DNA from: Citrobacter sp. R56
Lineage (GTDB): Bacteria > Pseudomonadota > Gammaproteobacteria > Enterobacterales > Enterobacteriaceae
NCBI RefSeq assembly: GCF_016811995.1
Contig: NZ_CP069159.1
Location: forward strand, 3,286,001-3,350,000
Direction: 5' to 3'
Length of the DNA: 64,000 nt
Positions within the stretch are counted from its first letter, which is position 1. Each line of letters opens with the position of its first letter. The notes beneath the pieces were generated by a model. It was not told the origin of the DNA. It saw only the letters and a program-made list of their open reading frames with translations, and did not search any database. Positions 46,084 through 56,576 of this stretch are shown here, piece by piece. A program made the translations under genes and the position numbers.

Positions 46084-46160
<77 letters not shown>

Positions 46161-46414
46161 ATTGTGAAGTTGTGACTTCATGCGGGTGAAACGCGTGAAT
46201 TATACGGTCAGCACCTGCCGAGTCAATGGCTTTCGTACTGGTTGCTGATGAAGTGTACGAATGTCTCTCCTTTCCGGTCATTTGCAGGGTTCCAGGAAAT
46301 CGCCTGGTAAGATCTCAGCCCCTGTAAAGAGGGATTTAAGGATATAAAGTATTTTAAAATTAATAAATTTAATTAATATTTGGCCTACCCTCTCTGCTGT
46401 TTTGGATGTTTTCT

Positions 46415-47008
46415 ATGCTGAGTGTCGCTATCAAGGAACAAAATAGTCACTTCGAACATGGTCTGAAAATCATTATTACCCGTCTGGCTGAACAGTGGCA
46501 TCAGGAAATTCAGTTTCTCCCTGTCGGCTTACTGGATACTGCGGAAATCGCCTTCGTATCACTTGATGAAGACTGGTTTAGTGCAGGTTGCTATCAGGTT
46601 CCGGTGCATACACGACATCAGCAAAGGATCATTATCTGCAACAAAAATGAAAAAGAAAAATTGATGTTCAGGCCCTGTCTCTACATGCTTCCGCATATTT
46701 ATCGTGAAGATGATGTGGAGGAGATCACCCGAAAAATGGTCCTTATTCTGCAAAAACGCGCGCTCCGTCATCGTGTTCCCCCGGCAATCTGTCATTACTG
46801 TACCACTCGCCACTTTTCTATTTTAGAACGCCAGTTATTAAAATTTCTCGCTCAAGGCTACCCCTTAGCAGAAAGCGCAGAACGCCTCTCGCTGAGCGAA
46901 CATCAAGCAAAATCCCTTCGCCATCGCATTATGAGAAAACTGCATCTTAAAAACGACCAACAATTTCTCCACTACATTAGAGTCAATTTAGATTTTCTGC
47001 AGGAGTAG
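46415..47008 (+). CDS. fimW: FimW, LuxR-type repressor of type 1 fimbriae
   Basis: 197 residues, close to the Salmonella FimW length (198). The C-terminal LuxR-like helix-turn-helix is at FSILERQLLKFLAQGYPLAESAERLSLSEHQAKSLRHRIMRKL; the N-terminal half has no known catalytic motif. In Salmonella, FimW represses fimbrial expression, probably by acting on FimZ-dependent activation. I prefer the ATG at 46415 (GGATG upstream) to the one three codons earlier. Position beside the tRNA and order with the EAL gene, fimY and fimZ match Salmonella. Confidence 0.9.
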   Translation: MLSVAIKEQNSHFEHGLKIIITRLAEQWHQEIQFLPVGLLDTAEIAFVSLDEDWFSAGCYQVPVHTRHQQRIIICNKNEKEKLMFRPCLYMLPHIYREDDVEEITRKMVLILQKRALRHRVPPAICHYCTTRHFSILERQLLKFLAQGYPLAESAERLSLSEHQAKSLRHRIMRKLHLKNDQQFLHYIRVNLDFLQE

Positions 47009-47185
47009 ACGCCTGGCCGTTTTTCTTAGCATGTTGCGAAATGTCTCATCAATAATTAAGTAGTCTCGCCTACAGATGCGCTTTTGATGCTGCCACACTA
47101 ACGCACTGGAAATATTTCAATGTACTGAAATATTCAGGAGCCGGAGATATCCAGCGGCGTTGACTCTGTTTACAGGAGCTGCTTT

Positions 47186-47911
47186 GTGGCAAAGAGCCCG
47201 TCAATACAGGACAGTAATTTCGCCTATACTGCTTTTCCCACCAATACAGGTCGTGCCCTTCACTCCGAATTTAGGTTAAAGCTAGAACCGATTGTTAATC
47301 TGTCTTCTGCACAAACGTTCGGCTATGAAGTGTTAACACAACTTCATCCCCCCGGGAATGCTGAACATTTTTTTGGCGAACTTCCGCCTGAACGTCTGCT
47401 GGCGCATTTTTTCCAGCAACTCACCGCTATTGCACATTATCCCCAGGACCGTTGGTATTTCCTTAATCTCCCGATGAATGCGCTGCTGCATTGGGATTTG
47501 TTTAATTTGGCAATGGCACTCTACCCGCCGAATGTGATTATTGAAATCCAGGACCCGGAAACATTTTTCACCCTCAATTTGTCACAACGATCTCTGCTAT
47601 ATGAAAAAGTTCAGCATATTGAAGCAAATGGTATCCCGGTGTGGCTGGATGATGTCGATGAGTCATTAATCGCAACATTTGCTGCCGCAAACTGGCGTCT
47701 GAGCGGCCTAAAACTGGATAAGAATGCGTTCTGGGCGTTGAGCGCATCCCCTCATAAACTGCATCAGGTTGTCCTTATGGGGTATAACATTGCAACGGCT
47801 GTACTGATTGAAGGTATTGAAAATCATCAGCAAAAGGAAATTGCCTATCGCTCTGGCGCAGACCTGGGTCAGGGATATTTATGGCCAGCGCTTTTGCCGG
47901 ATAGAAAGTAA
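47186..47911 (+). CDS. EAL-domain protein of the fim locus (Salmonella STM0551-like)
   Basis: 241 residues, a stand-alone EAL domain without membrane helix. The signature is EVL instead of EAL (GYEVLTQL), but the other active-site residues can be aligned: Asn in LNLPMNA, Glu in IEIQD, Asp-Asp in WLDDVD, Lys in LKLDK, Glu in IEGIEN, Gln in QGYLWP. The Salmonella homologue between fimW and fimY has been reported to lower type 1 fimbriation and to have phosphodiesterase activity. The start is a GTG with CAGGAG seven bases upstream. fimY follows after 18 bp, so they are likely co-transcribed. Confidence 0.88.
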   Translation: MAKSPSIQDSNFAYTAFPTNTGRALHSEFRLKLEPIVNLSSAQTFGYEVLTQLHPPGNAEHFFGELPPERLLAHFFQQLTAIAHYPQDRWYFLNLPMNALLHWDLFNLAMALYPPNVIIEIQDPETFFTLNLSQRSLLYEKVQHIEANGIPVWLDDVDESLIATFAAANWRLSGLKLDKNAFWALSASPHKLHQVVLMGYNIATAVLIEGIENHQQKEIAYRSGADLGQGYLWPALLPDRK

Positions 47912-47929
47912 AAAACGGAAAAAGAAAGG

Positions 47930-48640
47930 ATGCGCAGAGAACGGCATCGTCGTTTAAGGAACGCCAGTTGCACACGCAATCCCTCCCGGACAACACAACA
48001 GGTCGTTGACCAGATTGAATATCTGGATCAAAGACTCAATTATGCGTTGCCGGACAGCGCCTTCTCACAAGCGATTGTGACGACCGATCGCTATCTGGGC
48101 TATACGCTCAACCGCTATCTCTTTTCCGGTAAACGCACTGCAGTATTCAGCACGCTCGATTCCCCTTCGCTTAGACCTGAAGGATCACACCTTCGCCAAC
48201 TGGTGATCGATATGGAAGGACTGGCGATTTCCTGCTATGAAACGCTCGAGCGTTTACGCCTGCTCATTCGCGAGCGAAACGAGATTCACATCTATCTTCT
48301 GGTTTCTGGCAAAGACGCCAGCCTGGTTCAGTTTATGCGAATGGCCGGAAATTTTCAGATCCTGCCCCGCCGTCAGGATCTCTCCTCGCTGCGCAAGGCA
48401 CTATTATCCCCGCCAGAAGATGCTCTCCAGCCAGACCCCTTCAGCCACGCCGACTGGGCGATAATTTCTGCCTTATCGCAAGGTGTTACATTAAAGACAA
48501 TCGCCCGTTTGCAAAATACGCCATACCATCGGGTAATTTATCGAATTAATCGCCTGACGGCACGGCTTGAACTTCCCCACCGCCAAAGTTTACTGCATCT
48601 GATTCATCGTCTCAGCATTACTTCTCTTCACTTAATTTAA
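47930..48640 (+). CDS. fimY: FimY, activator of type 1 fimbriae
   Basis: 236 residues (Salmonella FimY about 240). The C terminus has a LuxR-like helix-turn-helix (WAIISALSQGVTLKTIARLQNTPYHRVIYRINRLTARL); the N terminus is Arg-rich. In Salmonella FimY acts with FimZ to activate fimA and is sensitive to the supply of the argU tRNA. AAAGAAAGG abuts the ATG, an unusually tight spacing, so the true start might be a later codon. Downstream of the EAL gene, upstream of fimZ. Confidence 0.88.
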   Translation: MRRERHRRLRNASCTRNPSRTTQQVVDQIEYLDQRLNYALPDSAFSQAIVTTDRYLGYTLNRYLFSGKRTAVFSTLDSPSLRPEGSHLRQLVIDMEGLAISCYETLERLRLLIRERNEIHIYLLVSGKDASLVQFMRMAGNFQILPRRQDLSSLRKALLSPPEDALQPDPFSHADWAIISALSQGVTLKTIARLQNTPYHRVIYRINRLTARLELPHRQSLLHLIHRLSITSLHLI

Positions 48641-49244
48641 CACCCTAAGCCACTATGCCGTAAGAATTTTTAAGAAATTACTTATTTTACATACGGACTA
48701 AATGTAAATTTTTCACAAAAAATTAATATTTACAACTATTCCTGGTATTCTCCTACGCCAGCAATATTCGAAAAACGCTTAATTTATAGGGGTTTTTTAT
48801 TTTACCTTCTGAAAAAACAGCACAATCACACATAACACACGTTAAACAATTGGTTTTTTGTTTTGTTTTTTACATTTAAAAAAACACTTTAACCCACGAT
48901 AAGGCAAACCTTAAGGCAATAATTCCAACTACTGTTAAACTGCCTAAACCGTGCAGAATATTGTAACTGACTGGGACAATGGTCGTTCTATAAGCCTTTT
49001 CCGAAAAAACAGACCAGGTATAATCCGTCTTGTTCTTTGGTTAAAAAATAAATTTCTTTTGTTGGTGCGAAATGGATATTCCACACACTCATTGCTCTTA
49101 CGCAAAATAGCCAGCTAACAGGGATGTCATTGCATTTGCCATGACCTTATTTCATGGGGAGAGTTTCTGGCTATTTGACAATATCTACGACGTCTCCATT
49201 TATCGACAAATGCAAGACGCACGAACAGTCTGAGGCATACAACA
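48641..49244. promoter_or_regulatory. Long AT-rich region upstream of fimZ
   Basis: About 600 bp without a supported gene, very AT-rich at 48655-48900. It must contain the fimZ promoter and probably sites for FimY/FimZ or H-NS; none can be fixed by eye. Confidence 0.5.
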
Positions 49245-49877
49245 ATGAAACCAGCATCCGTTATTATTATGGACGAACACCCTATTGTCAGAATGTCGAT
49301 AGAAGTGCTTCTCGAAAAAAATAACAATATCCAGGTTGTCCTGAAAACCGATGACAATCGCACAGCGATCGATTATCTGCGCACTTACCCCGTAGATCTC
49401 GTTATTCTGGACATCGAACTTCCCGGTACGGACGGATTTACGCTGCTAAAGAGGATCAAATCGATACAGGAAAACACGCGGGTTTTGTTTTTATCGTCAA
49501 AATCGGAGTCTTTTTATGCAGGCCGGGCAATCCGGGCTGGCGCGAATGGTTTCGTCAGCAAAAGAAAAGATCTGAACGACATTTATAATGCGGTAAAAAT
49601 GATCCTCGCGGGATATTCCTTTTTTCCTTCGGATACACTTAATTTCATCAGCAATATTAACATGCGAAAAGGAGAGCTAAATGATATGCCGCTCTCAAAT
49701 CGCGAGGTCACGGTTTTACGTTATCTGGCGAACGGATTATCAAATAAAGAAATCGCCGAGCAGCTCTTACTCAGCAACAAAACCATCAGCGCTCACAAAG
49801 CCAACATTTTTTCTAAGCTCGGTCTGAACACAATAGTGGAGCTTATTGATTACGCCAAAGTACACGAACTCTTGTAA
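49245..49877 (+). CDS. fimZ: FimZ, NarL-type response regulator activating fimA
   Basis: 210 residues, equal to E. coli/Salmonella FimZ. Receiver with phosphoacceptor Asp56 (LVILDIELPG) and Lys in VSKRKD; C-terminal LuxR helix-turn-helix (LSNREVTVLRYLANGLSNKEIAEQLLLSNKTISAHKANI). In Salmonella it binds the fimA promoter and activates it, and it also represses motility through flhDC. Convergent with the fim structural operon. Confidence 0.95.
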   Translation: MKPASVIIMDEHPIVRMSIEVLLEKNNNIQVVLKTDDNRTAIDYLRTYPVDLVILDIELPGTDGFTLLKRIKSIQENTRVLFLSSKSESFYAGRAIRAGANGFVSKRKDLNDIYNAVKMILAGYSFFPSDTLNFISNINMRKGELNDMPLSNREVTVLRYLANGLSNKEIAEQLLLSNKTISAHKANIFSKLGLNTIVELIDYAKVHELL

Positions 49878-49880
49878 TAA

Positions 49881-49909
49881 CACTCCCGGCGAGACATCGT
49901 TCGGGAGTG
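49881..49909. terminator. Bidirectional hairpin between fimZ and fimF
   Basis: 8-bp stem CACTCCCG/CGGGAGTG with a 13-nt loop between the convergent ends of fimZ and the fim structural operon. Confidence 0.65.
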
Positions 49910-49925
49910 CTGAGAACGCGTTACC

Positions 49926-50444
49926 TCAGTTGTAGTTAATCATAAATGTCGCATCCGCCTTTGCACTGCCAGGCTGAACGCCGTCGGCTAATGCGATGTA
50001 ATTGGCAAAAAAGGTCAGCGTCGCATTGCCGTTTTCATCAATACTGACCGGCGGACTGGCTTGCTCAAGCGGCAACCGGGTTTTACCGCTGTCTCGAATT
50101 TCAATCGCCACCTTTTGCGCCATCACCGCATCGTCCAGCGCCAACAGCGACGTTCCCGGCGCGGGCGTTCCAGAAAACGTCATCGAGGCGGAACCGGGCG
50201 GACAACCTTCCAGTTTTAAGCTAAAGGGGACCGGCTGTGTCGTGTCCCCCGTTGAGCGCAGCTGTTTCGTCGGCCAGCTGCCGAGCTCAACCGTTTTATT
50301 GCTGTCACCGGCAATGACCGCGCAGGTAAAATCCACCACATTCCCGCGCAGTTCAATGTTGATCTCCCCCAGCGACGACTCAGCCAGACTAAACGGACTG
50401 AACAGCGTGCTACACACCATGACAAAAAAGAGCCGGATCATCAT
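49926..50444 (-). CDS. fimF: FimF, minor type 1 fimbrial subunit
   Basis: 172 residues with a signal peptide (cleavage after LAESS or LAE). Pilin fold with Cys in DFTCAV and EGCPPG and a C-terminal FMINYN. Adaptor-type subunit near the fimbrial tip. The ATG follows GGAG by five bases. Last gene of fimAICDHF, 9 bp after fimH. Confidence 0.92.
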   Translation of the reverse strand: MMIRLFFVMVCSTLFSPFSLAESSLGEINIELRGNVVDFTCAVIAGDSNKTVELGSWPTKQLRSTGDTTQPVPFSLKLEGCPPGSASMTFSGTPAPGTSLLALDDAVMAQKVAIEIRDSGKTRLPLEQASPPVSIDENGNATLTFFANYIALADGVQPGSAKADATFMINYN

Positions 50445-50453
50445 GCGTTCTCC

Positions 50454-51461
50454 TTAGTCATAATCCACGCGTAGATACCCTCGCGCGGTGAAAGGACCTT
50501 CCGTGGGCTTACTTCCGGTCACGCTCACTGGCCACGCGCGGATCCCGACATTCGCCTGAGCATTATCATCAAGGCGAAACGGAATTTTGCTCGCCAGATC
50601 GTTGGGGGTCAGCGGTACGCCGCTGCCATCCGACACGATAAACCCTAAGTCCGGATTATCAGAGACCATCGCTTTCCCCGACACTTTCTCCGCTTCCAGG
50701 CGCATGGATAAATAGGCTTGCGCCGCCACATTGGTGCATTTAATGGCGATCGTTTTCGTTTGCGGCGTGATCCCCTCCGGACGATTCCCCGCGCCCGCTT
50801 TGCTAAACAACGCCGCGCCGATATCGCCGAAATCAAACTCCACCACTTCTCCGGCATTCACTTTGCAGCTTTGCGGCACTTCCACTTTGCCGCTGTAGCT
50901 GATGGTGTAAACCGGCGTACTCAGCGCATCGCCGTTGCTGGTCGTTACATAGACCGTGAACATGGTCTGGCGGGGAATCGGCACCATATTGATAAAGGGA
51001 CGAATTACCTTCAGTTTGAAGATAAGCTTTGAATCCATCACCCCAAAAGGTTTCTGTTTTGAAACGTTGGGATGCGTCCCCATACGGATATAGCTGCGAG
51101 GCGGATAAAACAGCCCCGCATAGCTGTCTGTAATACTCATGGCCCCCAGCAGGTAGTCATTGAGTTTCAGATACTGAAACCCGCCTTCCGTGCTTTGTAC
51201 GGGGAGTTCGCTCACATAGCTGCGGTAGGTATAGTTCACCGTGGTCCCGGCAGGACAGGTGGCATTCACGCCAACCCAACCTGACTTTTCCGGTAGCGTC
51301 ACGACTTGCCCCACCTGGTTATTACTGCTGGTAAAGACATTCGACAGATCGTAAAAAACATCTGTCGGCGTACCGTTTGAGTTATAACAAACCGTCGCCA
51401 ATGCCGGGTTTGCCAGCAACAACGCAGCGCCACCCAGCAATAATCCTGTATGTCGTTTCAT
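50454..51461 (-). CDS. fimH: FimH, type 1 fimbrial tip adhesin
   Basis: 335 residues from the ATG at 51461 (AAAGGA upstream). Signal peptide ending in PALA, N-terminal lectin domain starting TVCYNSNGTPTDVFYDL and C-terminal pilin domain (EVPQSCKVNAGEVVEFDFGDI...TARGYLRVDYD). This is the Salmonella-type FimH, which binds mannose-rich glycans; it is not similar in detail to E. coli FimH. It follows the usher gene by 13 bp. Confidence 0.94.
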   Translation of the reverse strand: MKRHTGLLLGGAALLLANPALATVCYNSNGTPTDVFYDLSNVFTSSNNQVGQVVTLPEKSGWVGVNATCPAGTTVNYTYRSYVSELPVQSTEGGFQYLKLNDYLLGAMSITDSYAGLFYPPRSYIRMGTHPNVSKQKPFGVMDSKLIFKLKVIRPFINMVPIPRQTMFTVYVTTSNGDALSTPVYTISYSGKVEVPQSCKVNAGEVVEFDFGDIGAALFSKAGAGNRPEGITPQTKTIAIKCTNVAAQAYLSMRLEAEKVSGKAMVSDNPDLGFIVSDGSGVPLTPNDLASKIPFRLDDNAQANVGIRAWPVSVTGSKPTEGPFTARGYLRVDYD

Positions 51462-51474
51462 CTTCTTTTTCCTT

Positions 51475-54090
51475 TCATGGCGACGGGCGTTCACAGGTCG
51501 CATTGCTCAGCGTGACCGCTTGTTTCAGGCTCTCTTCCGGTAAGGCGTAGTGCGCCACGCAGCGTGAGTTCGCCCCCTCCCCCCATTGAATAAGCAGGTC
51601 ACCGCTCAGCGGTAATCCGCTCAGGTAGATTTGCCCGTCGTCGCCGACCATGCTGGTAACGCCACTGGCGGTCTCACGGACAACGGAGCCAAATGGAACA
51701 GGCCGGTCCCCCTGTTTCACCGTGATCATCGCGCGTACGCCAATGCGCGTTTCAAACGCCGCACGGACCAGCGCCCCTTGCGTCGGTACCACGCTGCTGA
51801 CGTTGTTTTCCACGTCGGTGTGGTTATTCATGGAGTTGGTATCCAGCGCCACACGGTTATAGCGGTACACCGTGGCATAGGGCATCACCGCGTAGCCACG
51901 CCAGTCGGTCTGTATCCCGGTCTGGTTTTCGATGTGCACCCCTTCAGCCCCTGGCGCTTTAATCAGTACGTTGGTGTCGCCCAGTGGCTGACTGAGGGTA
52001 ATGCCGTCGGCATGCCCGACCATGCCGCCAGAAAGCTGCCAGTTGTAATCATGCTGGTCGCGATCGTAGTTGTAGCCCACCCCGAGCGTGCCATAAGCGG
52101 CTTGCCAGTTCGCACTGGCGCTACCGCTGTAACCGTTGGTGCTGCTGCGTCCCTGGTTCACGCTGTAGCTCAGGTTGCGTCCCTCCAGCAACGTACCGCC
52201 GACACCGGTTTGCCAACTGTTCTGCCCATCGCTGTTGCGACTGCCGTTGAAGGTGGCGTAGGTACGATCCAGCGCATTGTCACGCGAGTAACGCCGTCCG
52301 GTGAGGACGCTAAACGGAACCGACATGTTGAACGCCAGAATACGGTCGGTGCCGGAAATGCCGACGGATTCGTTCCACGACCACGAGAGGGAATAGCTAA
52401 TGCCCTGCCAGCCACTGGCATAGCCAAGCTGATACCAGCTGTTGGCTTCCGACGTATTCCAGTAAGTTTGCTGGCTGCCAGAAACATACAGCGAGCCGTA
52501 ATCCCCCAGATTCTGTGAAATATTGACCTGGAAACGCCCTTTTTTGCTGTAGCTCAGATTGTGATAGCTCTGCACCACCGGCACTTCATGGCGATTGCCT
52601 TCACTGTCATATTCATATTCGTAACCTTCCATGCTGCGGTACGCCACATCATCAAGGGTGTAAAACCCCCGGGTGGAATAGCGATAGCCCAGAAGCTGGA
52701 AGTTCGTGCCGAAATTATTGAGCGATTTGGCGTACAGAAAACGCAGCGACTGCCCTTCGTGCGTACTGTCATCCGCCAGTTGGCTGCGCGCATGGGTGAC
52801 GTCGACAGACACTGCCCCCCAGTCGCCCAGGTTTCGTCCGGCGCCCAGCACCATGGCGCTATAGCGCGACGCCAGCTGCGTCCCGCCATAGGCGGTGTAG
52901 CCTTGTGGCAGCCCGGCGATGACGGTGCCCTGAAAAAAGAATGGCGAAGATTGCTGGCTATTGCCGCTACGGTAATCCCCGGCCACCAGATCATATTTGA
53001 TTCGCCCTTCGCGCTGCAGAAGCGGCACGGTGGAATACGGCACGGTGTAGCGCTGCTGACTGCCGTCTTTTTCATCTACCGTCACCTCAAGGTCGCCGCT
53101 TGAAGAGGTCGGGTTAAGGTCGGTAATGGCAAACGCGCCTGGCGAAACATAACTCTGATAAATCACGTACCCATTCTGGCGAATGGTCAGTTTTGCGGGC
53201 GTGCGGGCGATCCCTCTAACAGTCGGGGCATAACCTTGCAGGCTATCGGGATACATATTGTCGGAAGAGTAGAGCCGCGCCCCGCGAAAGCCCACGCTGT
53301 CGAACACGTCGTTGCCCGTATTGCTGTCGCCCATCACCAGTTCTCCCTTCAGGGGAATGATGGCGCGTTGCAGCCAGGTGCCGATGTTTTTCCAGCTCTG
53401 TGAGTGATATCCGTCGCCTTTGTTGTAGCTCCATGCGCCGTTATTTCGCAGCCGCCAGGGACCATAATTGAGACCACTCATCAGGCTTAAAAAATAGCTG
53501 TCGCTGTCGTTTCCGCGACTGCCGGTAAAGCTGTAGTTGATTAACGCTACGGGGATACCTTCATCCCACTCTTCCGGCGGAATGTATCCGCGCGCGCTAT
53601 TGAGCATTGATGCCTGCGGCAGGCTCACGTTGAGCCGCAGGGTAGCAAAATCGAAGGCGATTTCCGTGCCCGGTATCGCCTCCGGTAAATTGATGCAGGT
53701 GTTGTCCTTTTCCTGACTCAACGCAGGAAACGCAGCGGTGTTAATCCCCAGGCGCTTAACCCACTCCAGGTTAAAGCAGGGCATTAACCCTCCCGACTTT
53801 TCACCGGTCTTCACCGTTGTCGTTTCAAAGCGAATATCCTGGGTGGCGACAAACTCATCGTTGCGCCAGATATCGACACGGTAAACGCCGGGAGGCTGAT
53901 GATTGCCTTTCTCAAAGCGTGACAAATCCGCCACGGATGCCGCATCCGATGATAAAAAAGCCGGGTTAAAGTAACTTTCCCCCTGACTTAAGGAGGGATA
54001 GAGTGCCGCCAGCGTCGACAGCGCCACCCCCGTCAGATGTGGCGTAAACCCCGGAAGCAGGCCGGGAAAATACGTTGTCTTCTTCATCAT
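51475..54090 (-). CDS. fimD: FimD, type 1 fimbrial outer-membrane usher
   Basis: 871 residues. N-terminal domain ([24 protein letters not shown]), beta-barrel, plug region ([26 protein letters not shown]) and C-terminal domains ending in [10 protein letters not shown]...NATCERPSP. Assembles FimA/FimI/FimF/FimH chaperone complexes. Distinct from the island usher at 36405-38981 but of the same family. Confidence 0.95.
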   Translation of the reverse strand: MMKKTTYFPGLLPGFTPHLTGVALSTLAALYPSLSQGESYFNPAFLSSDAASVADLSRFEKGNHQPPGVYRVDIWRNDEFVATQDIRFETTTVKTGEKSGGLMPCFNLEWVKRLGINTAAFPALSQEKDNTCINLPEAIPGTEIAFDFATLRLNVSLPQASMLNSARGYIPPEEWDEGIPVALINYSFTGSRGNDSDSYFLSLMSGLNYGPWRLRNNGAWSYNKGDGYHSQSWKNIGTWLQRAIIPLKGELVMGDSNTGNDVFDSVGFRGARLYSSDNMYPDSLQGYAPTVRGIARTPAKLTIRQNGYVIYQSYVSPGAFAITDLNPTSSSGDLEVTVDEKDGSQQRYTVPYSTVPLLQREGRIKYDLVAGDYRSGNSQQSSPFFFQGTVIAGLPQGYTAYGGTQLASRYSAMVLGAGRNLGDWGAVSVDVTHARSQLADDSTHEGQSLRFLYAKSLNNFGTNFQLLGYRYSTRGFYTLDDVAYRSMEGYEYEYDSEGNRHEVPVVQSYHNLSYSKKGRFQVNISQNLGDYGSLYVSGSQQTYWNTSEANSWYQLGYASGWQGISYSLSWSWNESVGISGTDRILAFNMSVPFSVLTGRRYSRDNALDRTYATFNGSRNSDGQNSWQTGVGGTLLEGRNLSYSVNQGRSSTNGYSGSASANWQAAYGTLGVGYNYDRDQHDYNWQLSGGMVGHADGITLSQPLGDTNVLIKAPGAEGVHIENQTGIQTDWRGYAVMPYATVYRYNRVALDTNSMNNHTDVENNVSSVVPTQGALVRAAFETRIGVRAMITVKQGDRPVPFGSVVRETASGVTSMVGDDGQIYLSGLPLSGDLLIQWGEGANSRCVAHYALPEESLKQAVTLSNATCERPSP

Positions 54091-54101
54091 TTTCTCACGG
54101 T

Positions 54102-54794
54102 TCAGCGCAGGCTAACCGTTTTGGCCGGGGTCACTGCGCCATAATCATTGACCGTCTGGAACGTCACGTTTCCCTGCGCGCCGCCAGGCAACAGGATCTG
54201 GGTGTCACTTTTCGGCGCCACCATGACGTTATCCACTTTTTGGCTTCCCACTTTCAGGTTGACCAGCGTGAGGTAATAGGCAGATGGGTTGGTGATTTTC
54301 AGGTGGTTGCCGCTACGGGAGAATTGCAGCAGACCAGGCGCCTCTTCTGAGATCTGCGGCAGATTGCCCGGGCGAACAAACAGCTTAATGCGCGACAAAA
54401 TCGCCAGTTGCAGGACGTTCTTCCCTTCGAGGTTGTTTTTATCCACCGACGGTATCGCTTTCACATTCATCCAGAACAGCGATTCGCGGTCAGTCGGCAG
54501 CGGTTGTCCGGCGTAAATGATACGCAGCGTGTTTTCGCTTTTGGGTTCGCTGACAAAAAGGGGCGGCGTGACGATAAACGTTTTTTCTTTGACACCCGCG
54601 CTGTTCTCAACCCAGGAATTGACCAGATAACGTTCTTTGCTGTCGCTATTGCTAATGGCTAACGACGTTTGTTTCGCCTCTGCCGGATAAATAACACGCG
54701 TCGCACCTAATGCGATACCTCCCGCGGCCTGTGCGCTAAACGAGGAAATTAAGGCAATAAAAATAATAAGGCCTGATTTAATGAATGTAAGCAT
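54102..54794 (-). CDS. fimC: FimC, type 1 fimbrial periplasmic chaperone
   Basis: 230 residues from the ATG at 54794. Signal peptide (cleavage after SAQA); PapD-like motifs [50 protein letters not shown]. Brings pilins to FimD. Twelve bases upstream of fimD. Confidence 0.95.
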   Translation of the reverse strand: MLTFIKSGLIIFIALISSFSAQAAGGIALGATRVIYPAEAKQTSLAISNSDSKERYLVNSWVENSAGVKEKTFIVTPPLFVSEPKSENTLRIIYAGQPLPTDRESLFWMNVKAIPSVDKNNLEGKNVLQLAILSRIKLFVRPGNLPQISEEAPGLLQFSRSGNHLKITNPSAYYLTLVNLKVGSQKVDNVMVAPKSDTQILLPGGAQGNVTFQTVNDYGAVTPAKTVSLR

Positions 54795-54838
54795 GGCAAA
54801 AAATACCTTTTGCGTTTTATTAGCGTCGCGGAAATAAA

Positions 54839-55372
54839 TCAGGGGTAAACCAGCGTAAACCACACATCTGAATGAATACTTCCCGGCGTCATATTTTCCG
54901 AGATTGCCCGATAGCGAGCAGTGAAATGGAAAGTCATCTCTTGCGTTAAAATAGGGGCGTAATGGAGAGGCAATGCGTTCGGTATAATTTGCCGTTGTTG
55001 CTCATCAAATAAGGCAAGGCCGATTCCGGATGCAGAACCGGCGTCGCTGCTGGCAAGGAATACCTGCGGGTCTTCCACTGGCGTTACGCCTGAAAACGCA
55101 ATGCCGACGTGGTCATAAACATCTGAACTGCATGATGTTAAGCGTAACGAGAAAGGCACACTGACAGGGGCGAAACTGCCGGGGCCCGCAAACGCATTCG
55201 TACGGTATTGCCCCATTTGCACGCGTAAATCCTCACTTTCTGAGGCTACCGTGCAGGCACCGTTCACCAGTTTTCCGCGCAAATGGAGACGTCCGCTCTC
55301 CAGTATTACCGTATGCGCACTGACAGACATCGCGCAGAGCACTCCCGCCAACGCCACGCCTTTCCTCATCAT
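54839..55372 (-). CDS. fimI: FimI, fimbrial subunit
   Basis: 177 residues from the ATG at 55372, the length of Salmonella FimI. Signal peptide (cleavage after VSA), pilin fold with Cys in NGACTV and TSCSSD, C-terminal FTLVYP. In type 1 systems FimI acts at the fimbrial base or anchor. Between fimA and fimC. Confidence 0.92.
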   Translation of the reverse strand: MMRKGVALAGVLCAMSVSAHTVILESGRLHLRGKLVNGACTVASESEDLRVQMGQYRTNAFAGPGSFAPVSVPFSLRLTSCSSDVYDHVGIAFSGVTPVEDPQVFLASSDAGSASGIGLALFDEQQRQIIPNALPLHYAPILTQEMTFHFTARYRAISENMTPGSIHSDVWFTLVYP

Positions 55373-55447
55373 CAACCACATCCCTTATCATCCCCGGTGT
55401 TGCCTCATCCATTGAGGCACGCGTCATCCTTGCTCAAACCTGAACGC

Positions 55448-56002
55448 TTACTCGTACTTCATGATGAAGGTGGCATCAGCATTAGCCTGACCCGGCGTTG
55501 CGCTTGCTGCGGTAGCTTTATAGCGTGCAGAGAAACGCAGGGTGTTCGTGCCTTCTACCAGCGCCTGAGCCGTTGAGAACGTCGCGCCATCCGGCTTCAA
55601 CGCAGACGATTTGCTGTCCAGAATTTCGATACCCACACCGCCTGCCGTTGTGCTGTTATCGGAGGAGGAAACCGCCAGCAGGGCATCGTTGCTCAGGTCG
55701 CTTTGACCGGAGAACGCAACCGCAGCGGTCGCCGCTACGCTGGGATCACAGTCATTCAGGACAATGCTGAACGGGATCTGTGCCGTGGTGTCACCCACTG
55801 CGGCAAAGCTGGCTGTACGGTACTGGCCCAGCGTCACTACCTGATCCGCAGACTGGGTGCTAACGGCACATGCCGCATTGACCAACTCACCTTCAAAGTG
55901 AACGGTGCCGCCGCTAACGCTCACCGGATCTGCCGCAACAGCGGAGCCCGCAACGAGCATCAGGCCAGCAATAACAGAAGAGGTCATTAATTTAAGTTTC
56001 AT
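55448..56002 (-). CDS. fimA: FimA, major type 1 fimbrial subunit
   Basis: 184 residues from the ATG at 56002, with AAGGGAAA upstream. Signal peptide (cleavage after AVAA), mature start [18 protein letters not shown], Cys in NAACAV and NDCDPS, C-terminal FIMKYE. Forms the fimbrial rod. First gene of the operon; FimZ-dependent promoter expected upstream. Confidence 0.95.
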   Translation of the reverse strand: MKLKLMTSSVIAGLMLVAGSAVAADPVSVSGGTVHFEGELVNAACAVSTQSADQVVTLGQYRTASFAAVGDTTAQIPFSIVLNDCDPSVAATAAVAFSGQSDLSNDALLAVSSSDNSTTAGGVGIEILDSKSSALKPDGATFSTAQALVEGTNTLRFSARYKATAASATPGQANADATFIMKYE

Positions 56003-56576
56003 GGGTTTCCCTTGCATTACACACATTCGGTTCCGGCTTCCTGCGGGATCCGTTTGAATCAATATCGACATAAAATGTCAGGCAAATTATCTCTGCATCC
56101 TGTAAAGATATATTCCGAAAGAGAATTAGCTAATCTTTCCTCCAACTCTCCTGAGTAGCAGATTCACTAATTAATCTTTACGAATATGACAATTCGTCAC
56201 AGCGATAAATTAAACATTTCAATAAATGAAAAATACCCGCAAACCCTTTTATTGACCTAAGCCAATTCTTATTGGGATATAGGACGGTTCCAGGATGTTT
56301 TTATATAAAAAAGGGTTCTGGTGAAGATAACAGTCTGGTTTTTGGGGGATTCATTCGCAAAATGCCAGGGTGATGAATTGTTTCGACAAGGTTAAATTTA
56401 ACTAGCCTGAGTACAAAAAATCACCGCCATTTTGCCGTGGAACCAGGCCAGAGCCTGAAGGCCAAACGGCCACGATCGCATCTAAAGACGCAAACGAAAA
56501 CTGACAGCGCGCCTCGCTTCTGACAAAATAGTCACATCCCCTTTGACTTAACGTAACAGATGGAATCTTCTCTCTG
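56003..56576. promoter_or_regulatory. fimA-folD divergent regulatory region
   Basis: About 570 bp without a gene, AT-rich near fimA (56060-56420). No invertible element with recombinase genes is present, so fimA control is by regulators (FimZ, FimY, FimW), as in Salmonella, rather than by fimB/fimE phase switching. Confidence 0.6.

Noticed and set aside
51631-53103. Plus-strand frames of up to 295 codons opposite fimD
   Set aside because: Shadows of the usher gene without start signals or family features.
56003-56576. A FimB/FimE-type invertible promoter switch before fimA
   Set aside because: No recombinase genes nearby and no matching 9-bp inverted repeats seen; the regulators present are the Salmonella type.
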